Of a stretch of DNA of 64,000 nt, positions 37,209-44,971 are shown one piece after another. Both the position numbers and the translations under genes were made by a program. How positions within the stretch are numbered: the first letter of the stretch is position 1; every line of letters starts with the position of its first letter. The notes beneath the pieces were generated by a model, which had not been told where the DNA came from, ran no database searches, and saw only the letters and a program-made list of their open reading frames with translations. Origin of the DNA: an uncultured Lachnospiraceae bacterium (lineage in GTDB: Bacteria; Bacillota; Clostridia; Lachnospirales; Lachnospiraceae); the NCBI GenBank assembly GCA_934899185.1, contig CAKXYI010000009.1, positions 1 to 64,000 on the forward strand. Direction: 5' to 3'.

Positions 37209-38579
37209 CTAAGCCTCATAATACACATATTGTCCCTTACCTCCCGCCTTGGCAGCGTATAAGGATTTGTCCGCTTTCTTGTAGAGGTCATAATAGCCGC
37301 CATCACAGGCGCTGGAAAGACAGATGCCCATACTGACGCTGATGACAAGCCCCTCATACTGGCAGGAAACACTATCAAAGATGCGCTCAACGATATCCTT
37401 GATGTCCTCCTCCTGCTTGTAAGTCATGAATACAACAAACTCATCCCCACCGTATCGTGCGGCAATGTCCTGCTCCTCACGGATACAACTCTTGAGGCAA
37501 TCGGATACCTTTTGTAATACACAATCTCCAAAATAATGTCCATAGGTATCATTGATCTTTTTAAAGGAATCTATATCAAAAATGATAAATGCTGCGTCCA
37601 GATACTTTTCGTTATCAATCTTGCTCTTGATCAGCACTTCACCTGTCACATGATTGTACAGTCCTGTCAAAAGATCCAGTGATGCCTGCTTTTCCAAAGA
37701 CTCCCGCAGGTAATCCTGCCGATAGCGGTCTGTAACATTGCGCAGGCTGACGATGCCGATAATATCGCCATGGATATTGTCCTGTGTCAGGTAGATCGTC
37801 TTATTGATCCACATCTCTTCGCCCATGGCATCCAGGGTGCGGTAATCCTGCCTCAAGAGTGTCTGGCCATCCTGATAAGCCTCTACCATATAAGATGCAG
37901 ATGAAAATTTGCGGTATTCCGCCAGCGTGTCCTTTGACACTCTGCCCTGCCATCTGGCGCAATATTCATCATAAGCACACGGTGTCTCTATGCCAACGGT
38001 ATGCAACACCTTTACCACACCATTTGTCTTCTTATCTTTTTGTAAGAGATCATTTTCGATCAGATTTTTCGAAAAATTGACCTGATATAAGACAACCGAC
38101 TCGATCAAAAGCGCTTCCCGATATTGTTCTGCAGTCTGTAACATACGCTTTAATTCCATATTCTTTCGCCGTATGATCTCATCGTACTCATAGCGGTGGG
38201 TCACATCGCGAAATGTCACCGTAATCTGCCCATGCGCGGCATCCGGCATCAGCATCAGGTTGATCCACCGGTAGCCCTGATCGATCAAAATGCGAAAATC
38301 CTTGCTGATATTGTCCGTCTTTGCCTCTTTTTTCCCAAGCAAAAAAAGAGAATCTTCTGCCAAAACAGATTGTAGATTCTCTTTATCTTCCGGATGGCAA
38401 AGTCCGACCAGACGATCTACCCAGATGTCACGGTTCAAAACGGCATCTTCACCCAATGCATCTCGTCCGTCATAGATGCAGATGACCTTCTTATCCGACA
38501 GATCTAACTGATATATGCCCTCATATTGTTCAGATACCATTGCCAGAACTCTTTTTTCCAGTTCATATCCTTTATCCAT
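37209..38579 (-). CDS. Diguanylate cyclase with PAS sensory regions (GGDEF)
   Basis: About 456 residues, no membrane helix. Two PAS-like regions (about 1-125 and 160-275), each followed by a helical linker (RYEYDEIIRRKNMELKRML and DRYRQDYLRESLEKQASLD), lead into a GGDEF domain with an intact RYGGDEFVVFM motif. The upstream inhibitory I-site RxxD is not preserved (EEQD before the motif), so product feedback may be lost. It should make cyclic di-GMP. Start chosen at ATG 38579, 10 nt after GGAG, rather than 11 codons upstream. Confidence 0.88.
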   Translation of the reverse strand: MDKGYELEKRVLAMVSEQYEGIYQLDLSDKKVICIYDGRDALGEDAVLNRDIWVDRLVGLCHPEDKENLQSVLAEDSLFLLGKKEAKTDNISKDFRILIDQGYRWINLMLMPDAAHGQITVTFRDVTHRYEYDEIIRRKNMELKRMLQTAEQYREALLIESVVLYQVNFSKNLIENDLLQKDKKTNGVVKVLHTVGIETPCAYDEYCARWQGRVSKDTLAEYRKFSSASYMVEAYQDGQTLLRQDYRTLDAMGEEMWINKTIYLTQDNIHGDIIGIVSLRNVTDRYRQDYLRESLEKQASLDLLTGLYNHVTGEVLIKSKIDNEKYLDAAFIIFDIDSFKKINDTYGHYFGDCVLQKVSDCLKSCIREEQDIAARYGGDEFVVFMTYKQEEDIKDIVERIFDSVSCQYEGLVISVSMGICLSSACDGGYYDLYKKADKSLYAAKAGGKGQYVYYEA

Positions 38580-38637
38580 ATTGTATTGTCTCCAAATCCT
38601 TGCATTTTGCATTGGAAATATCTATCACAATATGTAT

Positions 38638-38666
38638 ATTATACCATCCTTTATTCAATTCTCCAA
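38638..38666 (-). promoter_or_regulatory. Sigma-A promoter of the GGDEF gene
   Basis: Minus strand TTGGAG (38666-38661), 17-bp spacer, TATAAT (38643-38638), about 60 bp before the ATG at 38579. Confidence 0.72.
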
Positions 38667-38744
38667 CTAATAATTGTATTTTTCGTCAAAAATCATACTG
38701 TATCTTGTGCTTTTTTCTGCAAGAGATGTATTAGCATCCTATCA

Positions 38745-39866
38745 TCATGCATCCTGCCATACTTCTTCTGCCACTTCCTTGACCAGTTTTAACTTTGCCC
38801 ATTGTTCCTCTTCTGTTAATTTATTTCCGATATCACAGGAAGCAAATCCACATTGCGGACTCAAATACAGTCTGTCCAGAGGTACGTATTTTGCTGCCTC
38901 ATGAATCCTTGCAATGACAGTCTCCTTATCTTCCAGTTTTGGAGACTTTGTCGTAATCAGTCCCAGCACAACCTTTTTGTCCGGTGATACCTTTGCCAGT
39001 GGAGCAAATCCACCGGATCTTGCATCGTCATATTCCAGGAAAAGTGCGTCTACATTTTCTTTGGCAAACACATAATCTGCAACTGTATCATAAGGTCCGC
39101 TGGTAAAGAAAGTAGAATGATAATTGCCACGGCAGATATGAGAAGTGATGGTCATATCTTTTGGCTTATTTTTCAATGCAAGATTGTTGACCTCTAACAA
39201 CTCTTTCTTGACGTCTTCCAGATCAATGCCCAGCGCCTGATATCTTTGCTTGGCAGCGGAACCGACAACCGCGCCCCAAGTGCAATCATCTAATTGCAGA
39301 TTGCGGCATCCGGCATCATAAAACTGTCGGATGACTTCCTGATACGCTTTGCCGATATCCCGGATCAGAACTGCATTGGTCGGGTAAAACTTGCGTGTGC
39401 TCTCGACATTGACCGGTACGATCAACTGCTGGAACATCTGCGCCGGCGCTGGAATGGTGTACTTTGCGACCGTCTGTTCATCCTCAAACTGTTTTAAGAA
39501 TTTGAAATAAGAAACAAACGGATGCTGCTTTGCCTTTATCTTTCCGACCAGATAGGTATCATCCAAAACTGCCAGTTCTGTATCAAACTGTACGCCACCG
39601 CCTGTGTTTTCATGAGCAACGCCCTCAAAACCCCACATAAAATCCAGATGCCAGAAAGTTCTGCGGAATTCCCCATCTGTAATGATGTGATAACCGAGTT
39701 CTTTCTGCTTGGCAACCACTTTGCTGATCTCTTCATTTACAATCTCATCATATGTCTCCTGCGAGATCTTCTTGTCCTGAAAATTTTTCTTTGCGTCCTT
39801 TAATCTCTGTGGTCTTAAAAAACTACCTACAAAATCATATCTATATGGTGACTGTAATTTTTCCAT
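38745..39866 (-). CDS. MetE-like cobalamin-independent methyltransferase (YxjG/YxjH type)
   Basis: About 373 residues corresponding to the C-terminal catalytic barrel of MetE. Zinc ligands are visible: His-x-Cys in SHICRGNYH (about 215), Glu in LFLEYDDARSG, and Cys in LSPQCGFASCD (about 340). Single-domain members often methylate homocysteine from a donor other than folate polyglutamate. Start at ATG 39866, preceded by GAGAGG, rather than 24 codons upstream. Two lysR genes lie directly upstream in the same direction, and a LysR-type palindrome lies at 39955, so it is probably regulated by one of them. Confidence 0.88.
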   Translation of the reverse strand: MEKLQSPYRYDFVGSFLRPQRLKDAKKNFQDKKISQETYDEIVNEEISKVVAKQKELGYHIITDGEFRRTFWHLDFMWGFEGVAHENTGGGVQFDTELAVLDDTYLVGKIKAKQHPFVSYFKFLKQFEDEQTVAKYTIPAPAQMFQQLIVPVNVESTRKFYPTNAVLIRDIGKAYQEVIRQFYDAGCRNLQLDDCTWGAVVGSAAKQRYQALGIDLEDVKKELLEVNNLALKNKPKDMTITSHICRGNYHSTFFTSGPYDTVADYVFAKENVDALFLEYDDARSGGFAPLAKVSPDKKVVLGLITTKSPKLEDKETVIARIHEAAKYVPLDRLYLSPQCGFASCDIGNKLTEEEQWAKLKLVKEVAEEVWQDA

Positions 39867-39954
39867 TTTTCCTCTCTCCATTTCCTTTGTAATTGATAAC
39901 TTTATTATAAATGGAGCAGATTCTTCTGAAAAATACATAAAAAAAGTGGTTTGT

Positions 39955-39971
39955 CATAGTTTTAATCTATG
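39955..39971 (-). promoter_or_regulatory. Putative LysR-type operator upstream of the MetE-like gene
   Basis: Palindrome CATAG-N7-CTATG with the T-N11-A spacing typical of LysR binding sites. It lies 8 bp beyond the lysR stop and about 90 bp before the ATG of the MetE-like gene. A TATAAT about 40 bp downstream could be the -10. Confidence 0.55.
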
Positions 39972-39978
39972 GCAGATT

Positions 39979-40878
39979 TCAAATCAAGTATTTTTTCAAT
40001 GCTTCTAAATAGGTCTCACCCAAACGGCTGTGGCTACCTCTCTGGTGGTCAATATAACCGATGCACATCGTATCTTCATTTGCCAGTGGCACGGCGATGA
40101 TATCCTTGCCATTTAATTTTTCATCAATCACGCCACTACAGACCGTATAGCCCTGCAAACCGATCAAAAGATTAAAGAGGGTCGCGCGATCCCTGACCCG
40201 GATATTCTTCTTACGCTCTGCGATCGAAAAGATCTCCTCTGAAAAATAAAAGGAATTATGCTCGCCCTGTTCAAAAGACAGATAGGGATAGGCTTCCAAT
40301 TCTTCATTATAAATAATCTTATGATCTGCCAAAGGATGATCTCTGCTGATAAAGACATGAGGCTGCGCCGTAAAAAGAGGATGAAACTCCAGATCATTTG
40401 CCTTTAAGATCTTCTTTAATACTTTTTCGTTAAAGGCATTCAAAAATAGGATGCCGATCTCACTGCGCATCCGCGCCACGTCCTCAATGATCTCGTAGGT
40501 CTGTGTCTCCCGCAAACGAAAGTCGTATTCCTCCTGTCCATAGATCTTGATCAGGTCAACAAAGGCATTGACGGCAAAGGAATAGTGCTGGGTAGAAATA
40601 CAAAACTGTTTCTTTCCGCCTTTCCCCTCTTTATAGTGTTCCTCCAATACGTCAGCCTGTTCCATCACCTGTCTGGCATAGCCCAAAAAGATCTCGCCAT
40701 CGGCGGTCAGCGTGATGCCCTTATTGGTTCTGGAAAAAATCTCAATCTGCATTTCCTTTTCCAGTTCATGAATGGCATTGGTCAGGCTTGGCTGCGAAAT
40801 AAAGAGTTTCCCCGCCGCCTCCGTGATCGTCCCCACCTCTGCTACGGTGATAACATATTTTAATTGTTGCAGTGTCAT
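39979..40878 (-). CDS. LysR-family transcriptional regulator (second of a pair)
   Basis: 299 residues. The helix-turn-helix is residues 1-60 (GTITEAAGKLFISQPSLTNA) and the effector-binding domain about 90-295. The start overlaps the stop of the upstream lysR gene by 4 nt (ATGA), so the two are translationally coupled. The gene downstream is the MetE-like methyltransferase. CmbR/MetR-type control of methionine or cysteine genes is a reasonable guess from this context only. Confidence 0.9.
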   Translation of the reverse strand: MTLQQLKYVITVAEVGTITEAAGKLFISQPSLTNAIHELEKEMQIEIFSRTNKGITLTADGEIFLGYARQVMEQADVLEEHYKEGKGGKKQFCISTQHYSFAVNAFVDLIKIYGQEEYDFRLRETQTYEIIEDVARMRSEIGILFLNAFNEKVLKKILKANDLEFHPLFTAQPHVFISRDHPLADHKIIYNEELEAYPYLSFEQGEHNSFYFSEEIFSIAERKKNIRVRDRATLFNLLIGLQGYTVCSGVIDEKLNGKDIIAVPLANEDTMCIGYIDHQRGSHSRLGETYLEALKKYLI

Positions 40879-41786
40879 GCTTTCCTCTCCTCCATCGCAT
40901 CTTTATCGACCAGTATCTTTTTTAATTTCTGTGCCGCAGCATTCATCGGACGTTTAGCATCATAGACCAGACAGATCCTGCGCGCCGGGATTTCTTCCTC
41001 CAGCCGGATCCCGATCACCTCCTGCGCCCTAAGGGCAGGCTCCGCCATCTTTTGTGGCAAAAAAGCCAGTCCCAAATCACTTTTTACCAAAGGCAGAACC
41101 TGGTCGCTCGTCGCCACTTGGGTTTCCGGCAAAAATTCCTCTCCATGCGTCTGAAACCACTCGTGATAAAAGCGGTAGGTCGTTGTCTCCTGCCCCAGAC
41201 TGATCAAAGGATAGTCCTCTAGATCCTTCAATTTCCTTTTTTGTCCCAAAAGATCTGCAAACATAGGACCACCGATCAGAATATCCTGAAATTCCTCCAG
41301 GGGAACTTCTTTGAGCGGGGTCTCTACCTGCATGGGTGTCGTCACCACGGCAAAATCGCTTTCCCCACTGCGCACTGCCCGTATCGCCTGCGGGGTGGAA
41401 TGGTTGCTGATCCTCAGGCGCACCCCCGGATACTCCCTGTGAAAAGCCCGCAGATAGTCCAGAAGAAAGATATTTAAGGCGATCTCACTGGCACCTATGG
41501 AGATCGTTCCATGTTCCAAGCCTACACTGTCCGATAATTCTTCCTCCGCCAGTTGAAATTGCTGCATAGCGGCAGATACTCTGACATAGAGTTTTTCGCC
41601 TTCCGGAGTCAGATAAACGCCACGGTTTGTACGGACAAAGAGGGTGCAGTGCAACTCCTGTTCCAAACAATTCATGGCACGGGTCACATTGGGCTGACTG
41701 TTGTGTAAGGCATGTGCCGCCTTGGTAAAATTCTTGTATTTTGCCACATAGTAAAAGATCTTATAATATTCAAAATTGACATTCAT
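40875..41786 (-). CDS. LysR-family transcriptional regulator (first of a pair)
   Basis: 303 residues, with HTH at 1-60 (FTKAAHALHNSQPNVTRAMN) and an effector domain about 90-290. It is divergent from the gene at 41910, and the region between carries twin 12-bp repeats and a palindrome that fit a LysR operator. The classical expectation is that it activates the divergent gene pair (unknown protein and ThrE-type exporter) and represses itself. The second regulator overlaps its 3' end. Confidence 0.9.
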   Translation of the reverse strand: MNVNFEYYKIFYYVAKYKNFTKAAHALHNSQPNVTRAMNCLEQELHCTLFVRTNRGVYLTPEGEKLYVRVSAAMQQFQLAEEELSDSVGLEHGTISIGASEIALNIFLLDYLRAFHREYPGVRLRISNHSTPQAIRAVRSGESDFAVVTTPMQVETPLKEVPLEEFQDILIGGPMFADLLGQKRKLKDLEDYPLISLGQETTTYRFYHEWFQTHGEEFLPETQVATSDQVLPLVKSDLGLAFLPQKMAEPALRAQEVIGIRLEEEIPARRICLVYDAKRPMNAAAQKLKKILVDKDAMEERKA

Positions 41787-41814
41787 AGGCTTTCCTCTAT
41801 CATATCAAATCATG

Positions 41815-41857
41815 ATTGCTACCATATCAATGATATCTTTTATTTATTGCTACCATA
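41815..41857. promoter_or_regulatory. Putative LysR operator region between divergent genes
   Basis: Two perfect direct repeats ATTGCTACCATA at 41815-41826 and 41846-41857, start to start 31 bp (about three helical turns). A palindrome ATATCA-A-TGATAT (41824-41836) overlaps the first. The second repeat sits in the spacer just ahead of a TATAAT (41862-41867) serving the plus-strand gene, whose -35 is poor, as in activator-dependent promoters. Confidence 0.65.
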
Positions 41858-41909
41858 AAATTATAATCACATTAGAAAGAGAAAACAACCAAAATAGGAG
41901 ATGATTTTT

Positions 41910-42707
41910 ATGTCATTGGTATTACCAAGAGAAGAAGAAGTGGAAAATATGTTTTCCAAGATCCTGTCTTCTGACCAGTATTGTGAACGATTGATGGATG
42001 CTTTTTACGACCATCTGTCCGATGACAAGCGTACAACGGATCCGGATCCCCATCATTTTGTAGAAGTCCTGCTGGGTGCTTACAAAAATGGTGATGTCAG
42101 TGCCTTACTGCTGGAACTGTTCAACCGCAGCATGTTTGACCTTTTAAAAGAAACTTACCTGATTCCTAAACGCTTTCATGGAAAGAGCGGAGAAAATCCT
42201 GTTCTCTTGACCAATGTAGACGGAAATCTGCTCAAGGACAAGGCAGATCTTGTCTCCAGACATGAATATAAGAAATTCCATGAGATCTACCAGGCGCATC
42301 ATGCCGCCCCACGTTCCAAACTCTATCTTGCCGACGGCTATGATCTGATCCGCTACTACACTTCCGGTATGGATATCTGCGAGAAAGCGGAAAACCGAGA
42401 GCGCGGCATCCTCATCCTCTATGCCCTGCCGGATACCAAAAAATTAGGTCTGACCGAAGCCCAGGCCTATGATGTGATCTGGTCGACTTTCCATGATATT
42501 CAGGAAGAAGCCTATTCTGCCATAGTATATTATGGGCAGGAAACCGGCATCCGCTCCGGCAAATCGTTTGATGAACTCGGTGTTCTGCTTCCCATCCATC
42601 AGTTTGAAAATAAGATGCTGCAACACCTAAGTGTGATTGACGGACTGGTTCTTTCCTGCCGCGAAGAAATGATAAAGACTGCCGGCAGTGACAGTCTGGA
42701 TCTCTAG
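41910..42707 (+). CDS. Conserved-looking soluble protein of unknown function
   Basis: 265 residues, soluble, rich in charged residues, with no signal peptide or membrane segment. I do not recognise the family. It starts MSLVLPREEEVENMF at the ATG 41910 because AGGAG lies 9 nt upstream; the earlier ATG overlaps this site. The middle contains HAAPRSKLYLADGYDL, and the last third is mixed (GILILYALPDTKKLGL). It is divergent from a lysR pair, and the ThrE-type exporter follows within 17 nt, so it may be an enzyme or sensor working with the exported amino acid. Confidence 0.75.
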   Translation: MSLVLPREEEVENMFSKILSSDQYCERLMDAFYDHLSDDKRTTDPDPHHFVEVLLGAYKNGDVSALLLELFNRSMFDLLKETYLIPKRFHGKSGENPVLLTNVDGNLLKDKADLVSRHEYKKFHEIYQAHHAAPRSKLYLADGYDLIRYYTSGMDICEKAENRERGILILYALPDTKKLGLTEAQAYDVIWSTFHDIQEEAYSAIVYYGQETGIRSGKSFDELGVLLPIHQFENKMLQHLSVIDGLVLSCREEMIKTAGSDSLDL

Positions 42708-42723
42708 GAAAAGAGGATGCACG

Positions 42724-44064
42724 ATGAATACATTACAAGCCCAATCCGGCATCAAGAAAAATCATATGGATATTTTATGGCATGACTATAGCGACCCAAA
42801 CGATACCGCGCCGATCATCTCTGCCACACTGCCTGCTAAGGCATCTGTCATCGGGCGTGTAGGCATTATGATGTTAGCATGCGGAACCGGAGCCTGGCGT
42901 GTCCGCAGTTCCATGAACACCCTATCCGAACTCATGGACATCACCTGCACAGTGGATATCGGACTCATGTCGATCAACTATACCTGTTTTGACGGAAACG
43001 ACAGTTTCAGCCAGTCTCTCTGCCTGACCAATACCGGCGTCAACACTTCACAGTTGAACCGTCTGGAAAAGTTTGTTTCCAATTTTTCCAAAAACGAGCG
43101 ACAGCAAACCTGTGAGCAGATCCATTCTGCTCTGGATGATATCGAAAAAATACATGGCTTATACTCACCACTCACATTGGCCGCCTCTGCCGCCCTAGCC
43201 TGCGGAGCCTTCACTTTTCTGCTGGGCGGCGGTATTGTGGAAATGCTCTGCGCCTTTGTCGGCGCGGGCATCGGCAATTACATCCGCTGTAAACTGTCCA
43301 AGCATCACTTCACCTTATTTTTATGCATCATTGCCTCTGTTTCCGCCGCATGCCTGTCCTACACGCTTTTGTTCAAACTCTTAGAGGTCATCTTTGCGGT
43401 ACGCCTAGAACATGAAGCCGGTTATATCTGCTCCATGTTATTTATCATTCCCGGCTTTCCTTTCATTACAAGCGGTATCGACCTCGCCAAACTGGATATG
43501 CGGTCCGGCACCGAGCGTCTGGTCTACTCGCTGATCATCATTACGGTCGCTACTATGACCGCCTGGATCCTGGCTATGTCTTTGGGTTTACAGCCTATGG
43601 ACTTTTTGCCTTTGAACTTAGTCCTCTGGCAATGGATCCTGCTCCGCCTGCTCGCCAGTTGCTGTGGTGTCTTTGGATTTTCCATAATGTTTAACAGCCC
43701 TGTGCGGCTGGCTCTTGCCGCCGGTCTGATCGGTGCCGTTTCCAATACCATAAGGCTGGAACTTATCGACCTGCTTGCCCTGCCACCTGCCGCAGCAGCC
43801 TTTATCGGGGCTTTTATCGCCGGTCTCTTAGCCTCCACCTTAAAGGGTTTGGCAGGCTATCCGCGTATCTCCCTGACCGTGCCATCCATTGTCATCATGG
43901 TTCCGGGACTTTACCTTTACAAGGGCTTTTACAATCTTGGCATTATGAACCTGACGGCTGCTGCCTCCTGGCTGGCATCCGCCCTCCTTGTCATCCTAGC
44001 CTTGCCTCTGGGGCTGATCTTTGCCCGCATCCTCACCGACAAAACCTTCCGCTATTGCACCTAG
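42724..44064 (+). CDS. Threonine/serine exporter family protein (ThrE)
   Basis: 446 residues. The N-terminal cytoplasmic part (about 1-125) has the DUF1212/YjjP look (GTGAWRVRSSMNTLSELM near the 50s). About ten hydrophobic helices follow, so YjjP-like and YjjB-like halves are joined in one chain as in ThrE. It probably exports threonine, serine or related small amino acids; the substrate is not certain. Start at 42724 after AGAGGA. It shares a transcript with the unknown gene upstream. Between its stop and sigG lies the interspersed repeat, then the sigma-F promoter. Confidence 0.82.
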   Translation: MNTLQAQSGIKKNHMDILWHDYSDPNDTAPIISATLPAKASVIGRVGIMMLACGTGAWRVRSSMNTLSELMDITCTVDIGLMSINYTCFDGNDSFSQSLCLTNTGVNTSQLNRLEKFVSNFSKNERQQTCEQIHSALDDIEKIHGLYSPLTLAASAALACGAFTFLLGGGIVEMLCAFVGAGIGNYIRCKLSKHHFTLFLCIIASVSAACLSYTLLFKLLEVIFAVRLEHEAGYICSMLFIIPGFPFITSGIDLAKLDMRSGTERLVYSLIIITVATMTAWILAMSLGLQPMDFLPLNLVLWQWILLRLLASCCGVFGFSIMFNSPVRLALAAGLIGAVSNTIRLELIDLLALPPAAAAFIGAFIAGLLASTLKGLAGYPRISLTVPSIVIMVPGLYLYKGFYNLGIMNLTAAASWLASALLVILALPLGLIFARILTDKTFRYCT

Positions 44065-44068
44065 CTGC

Positions 44069-44111
44069 CGCAGGGACGTTCCTTTTGCCACAGGGAGTGT
44101 CCCTGTGGCGC
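44069..44111. repeat. Interspersed palindromic repeat, copy B
   Basis: 43 bp starting CGCAGGGACGTTC; matches copy A (29862) at about three quarters of positions. This copy also forms a strong hairpin GCCACAGGGA-GTG-TCCCTGTGGC (44087-44109). It lies between the ThrE stop and the sigG promoter, where it may help separate the two units. Confidence 0.65.
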
Positions 44112-44139
44112 ATAAAAAATCTCCAACTTGGCAACACTA
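44110..44139 (+). promoter_or_regulatory. Sigma-F-type promoter of sigG
   Basis: GCATA (44110-44114), a spacer of exactly 15 bp and GGCAACACTA (44130-44139). This fits the forespore sigma-F consensus (GYWTA, then GGnnAnAnTR). sigG is transcribed by sigma-F in Bacillus, so function and match agree. It ends 28 bp before the ATG. Confidence 0.8.
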
Positions 44140-44167
44140 AAGGTAATTGAAGTTGGAGGTCTTTTTT
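44119..44167 (+). promoter_or_regulatory. Hairpin that hides the sigG ribosome-binding site, with T-run
   Basis: CTCCAACTT (44121-44129) pairs perfectly with AAGTTGGAG (44150-44158), extended by a G-U and an A-T pair, followed by C and TTTTTT. The 3' arm contains the GGAGG of sigG. The 5' arm is the spacer of the sigma-F promoter and the loop holds its -10, so only readthrough RNA from the exporter gene can fold it. Confidence 0.72.
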
Positions 44168-44971
44168 ATGAGCACATACAAGGTTGAGATCTGCGGTGTC
44201 AACACTGCCAAGCTGCCCCTACTATCCGATGAAGAAAAGAATGCACTTTGGGATAAGATAAAAGCAGGAGACACGCAGGCCCGCGAGACCTATATCAAGG
44301 GAAATCTGCGCCTGGTACTCAGTGTCTTAAAACGTTTTTCCGGTCATGGGGAAAATCTGGACGACCTCTTTCAGATCGGCTGCATCGGTCTCATCAAATC
44401 CATTGATAATTTTGACCCGACCATGAATGTCAAATTTTCTACCTATGCTGTTCCCATGATCATCGGCGAACTACGCCGTTATCTGCGCGATACTTCCAGC
44501 AGTATTCGCATTTCCCGCTCCTTGCGCGATACCGCTTACAAGGCGATCGTTGCCAAAGAAAATCTCCTGCGCACCAGCGTAACAGAACCTACCATGGACG
44601 AGATTGCCGCTGCCGCAGGCATTCCTGTGGAAGATATGATCTATGCCTTAGATGCCATGCAAAGTCCCCTGTCCCTCTATGATCCCATCTACAATGATGG
44701 CGGCGACACCTTATATGTCATGGATCAGATCAGTGACAAAAAAAACAAAGAAGAGAACTGGGTTGAAAGCCTCTCCTTGGATGATGCCCTCGGAACCTTA
44801 AGTCCCAGAGAATCCCATATCATAAAATTGCGTTTTTTTGAAGGGAAAACCCAGGTGGAAGTTGCCTCTGAGATCCAGATCTCCCAAGCCCAGGTTTCTC
44901 GCCTCGAAAAAAATGCCTTAAAATCCATGGAACACTATCTTACCGGCTCCACTTGTCGCTCAAAGCATTGA
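44168..44971 (+). CDS. sigG: RNA polymerase sporulation sigma factor SigG
   Basis: 267 residues, late forespore sigma factor. The N-terminus STYKVEICGVNTAKLPLLS is diagnostic of SigG (site of anti-sigma binding). Region 2 is NLDDLFQIGCIGLIKSI; the region 3 and region 4 HTH end in SQAQVSRLEKNALKSM. Start at ATG 44168, 8 nt after GGAGG. Unlike Bacillus, where it follows sigE, here it is on the opposite strand, convergent with a beta-CASP gene that it overlaps by 32 nt. Its own leader is designed against readthrough (see the hairpin entry). Confidence 0.95.
   Translation: MSTYKVEICGVNTAKLPLLSDEEKNALWDKIKAGDTQARETYIKGNLRLVLSVLKRFSGHGENLDDLFQIGCIGLIKSIDNFDPTMNVKFSTYAVPMIIGELRRYLRDTSSSIRISRSLRDTAYKAIVAKENLLRTSVTEPTMDEIAAAAGIPVEDMIYALDAMQSPLSLYDPIYNDGGDTLYVMDQISDKKNKEENWVESLSLDDALGTLSPRESHIIKLRFFEGKTQVEVASEIQISQAQVSRLEKNALKSMEHYLTGSTCRSKH

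Noticed and set aside
38613..38744. TTGACG on the minus strand as the -35 of the GGDEF gene
   Set aside because: No -10 at 16-19 bp; the TTGGAG-17-TATAAT pair closer to the gene is a better fit.
39867..39978. SAM or T-box riboswitch in front of the MetE-like gene
   Set aside because: The 112-bp leader is too short for these and lacks their conserved cores; only a LysR-type palindrome was found.
42688..42723. Longer N-terminus for the ThrE-type protein beginning at 42688
   Set aside because: It overlaps the end of the upstream gene and has no SD, while AGAGGA precedes 42724.
44087..44109. Hairpin after the ThrE gene as a classical terminator
   Set aside because: Strong stem but no T-run on the plus strand; better explained as part of the interspersed repeat.
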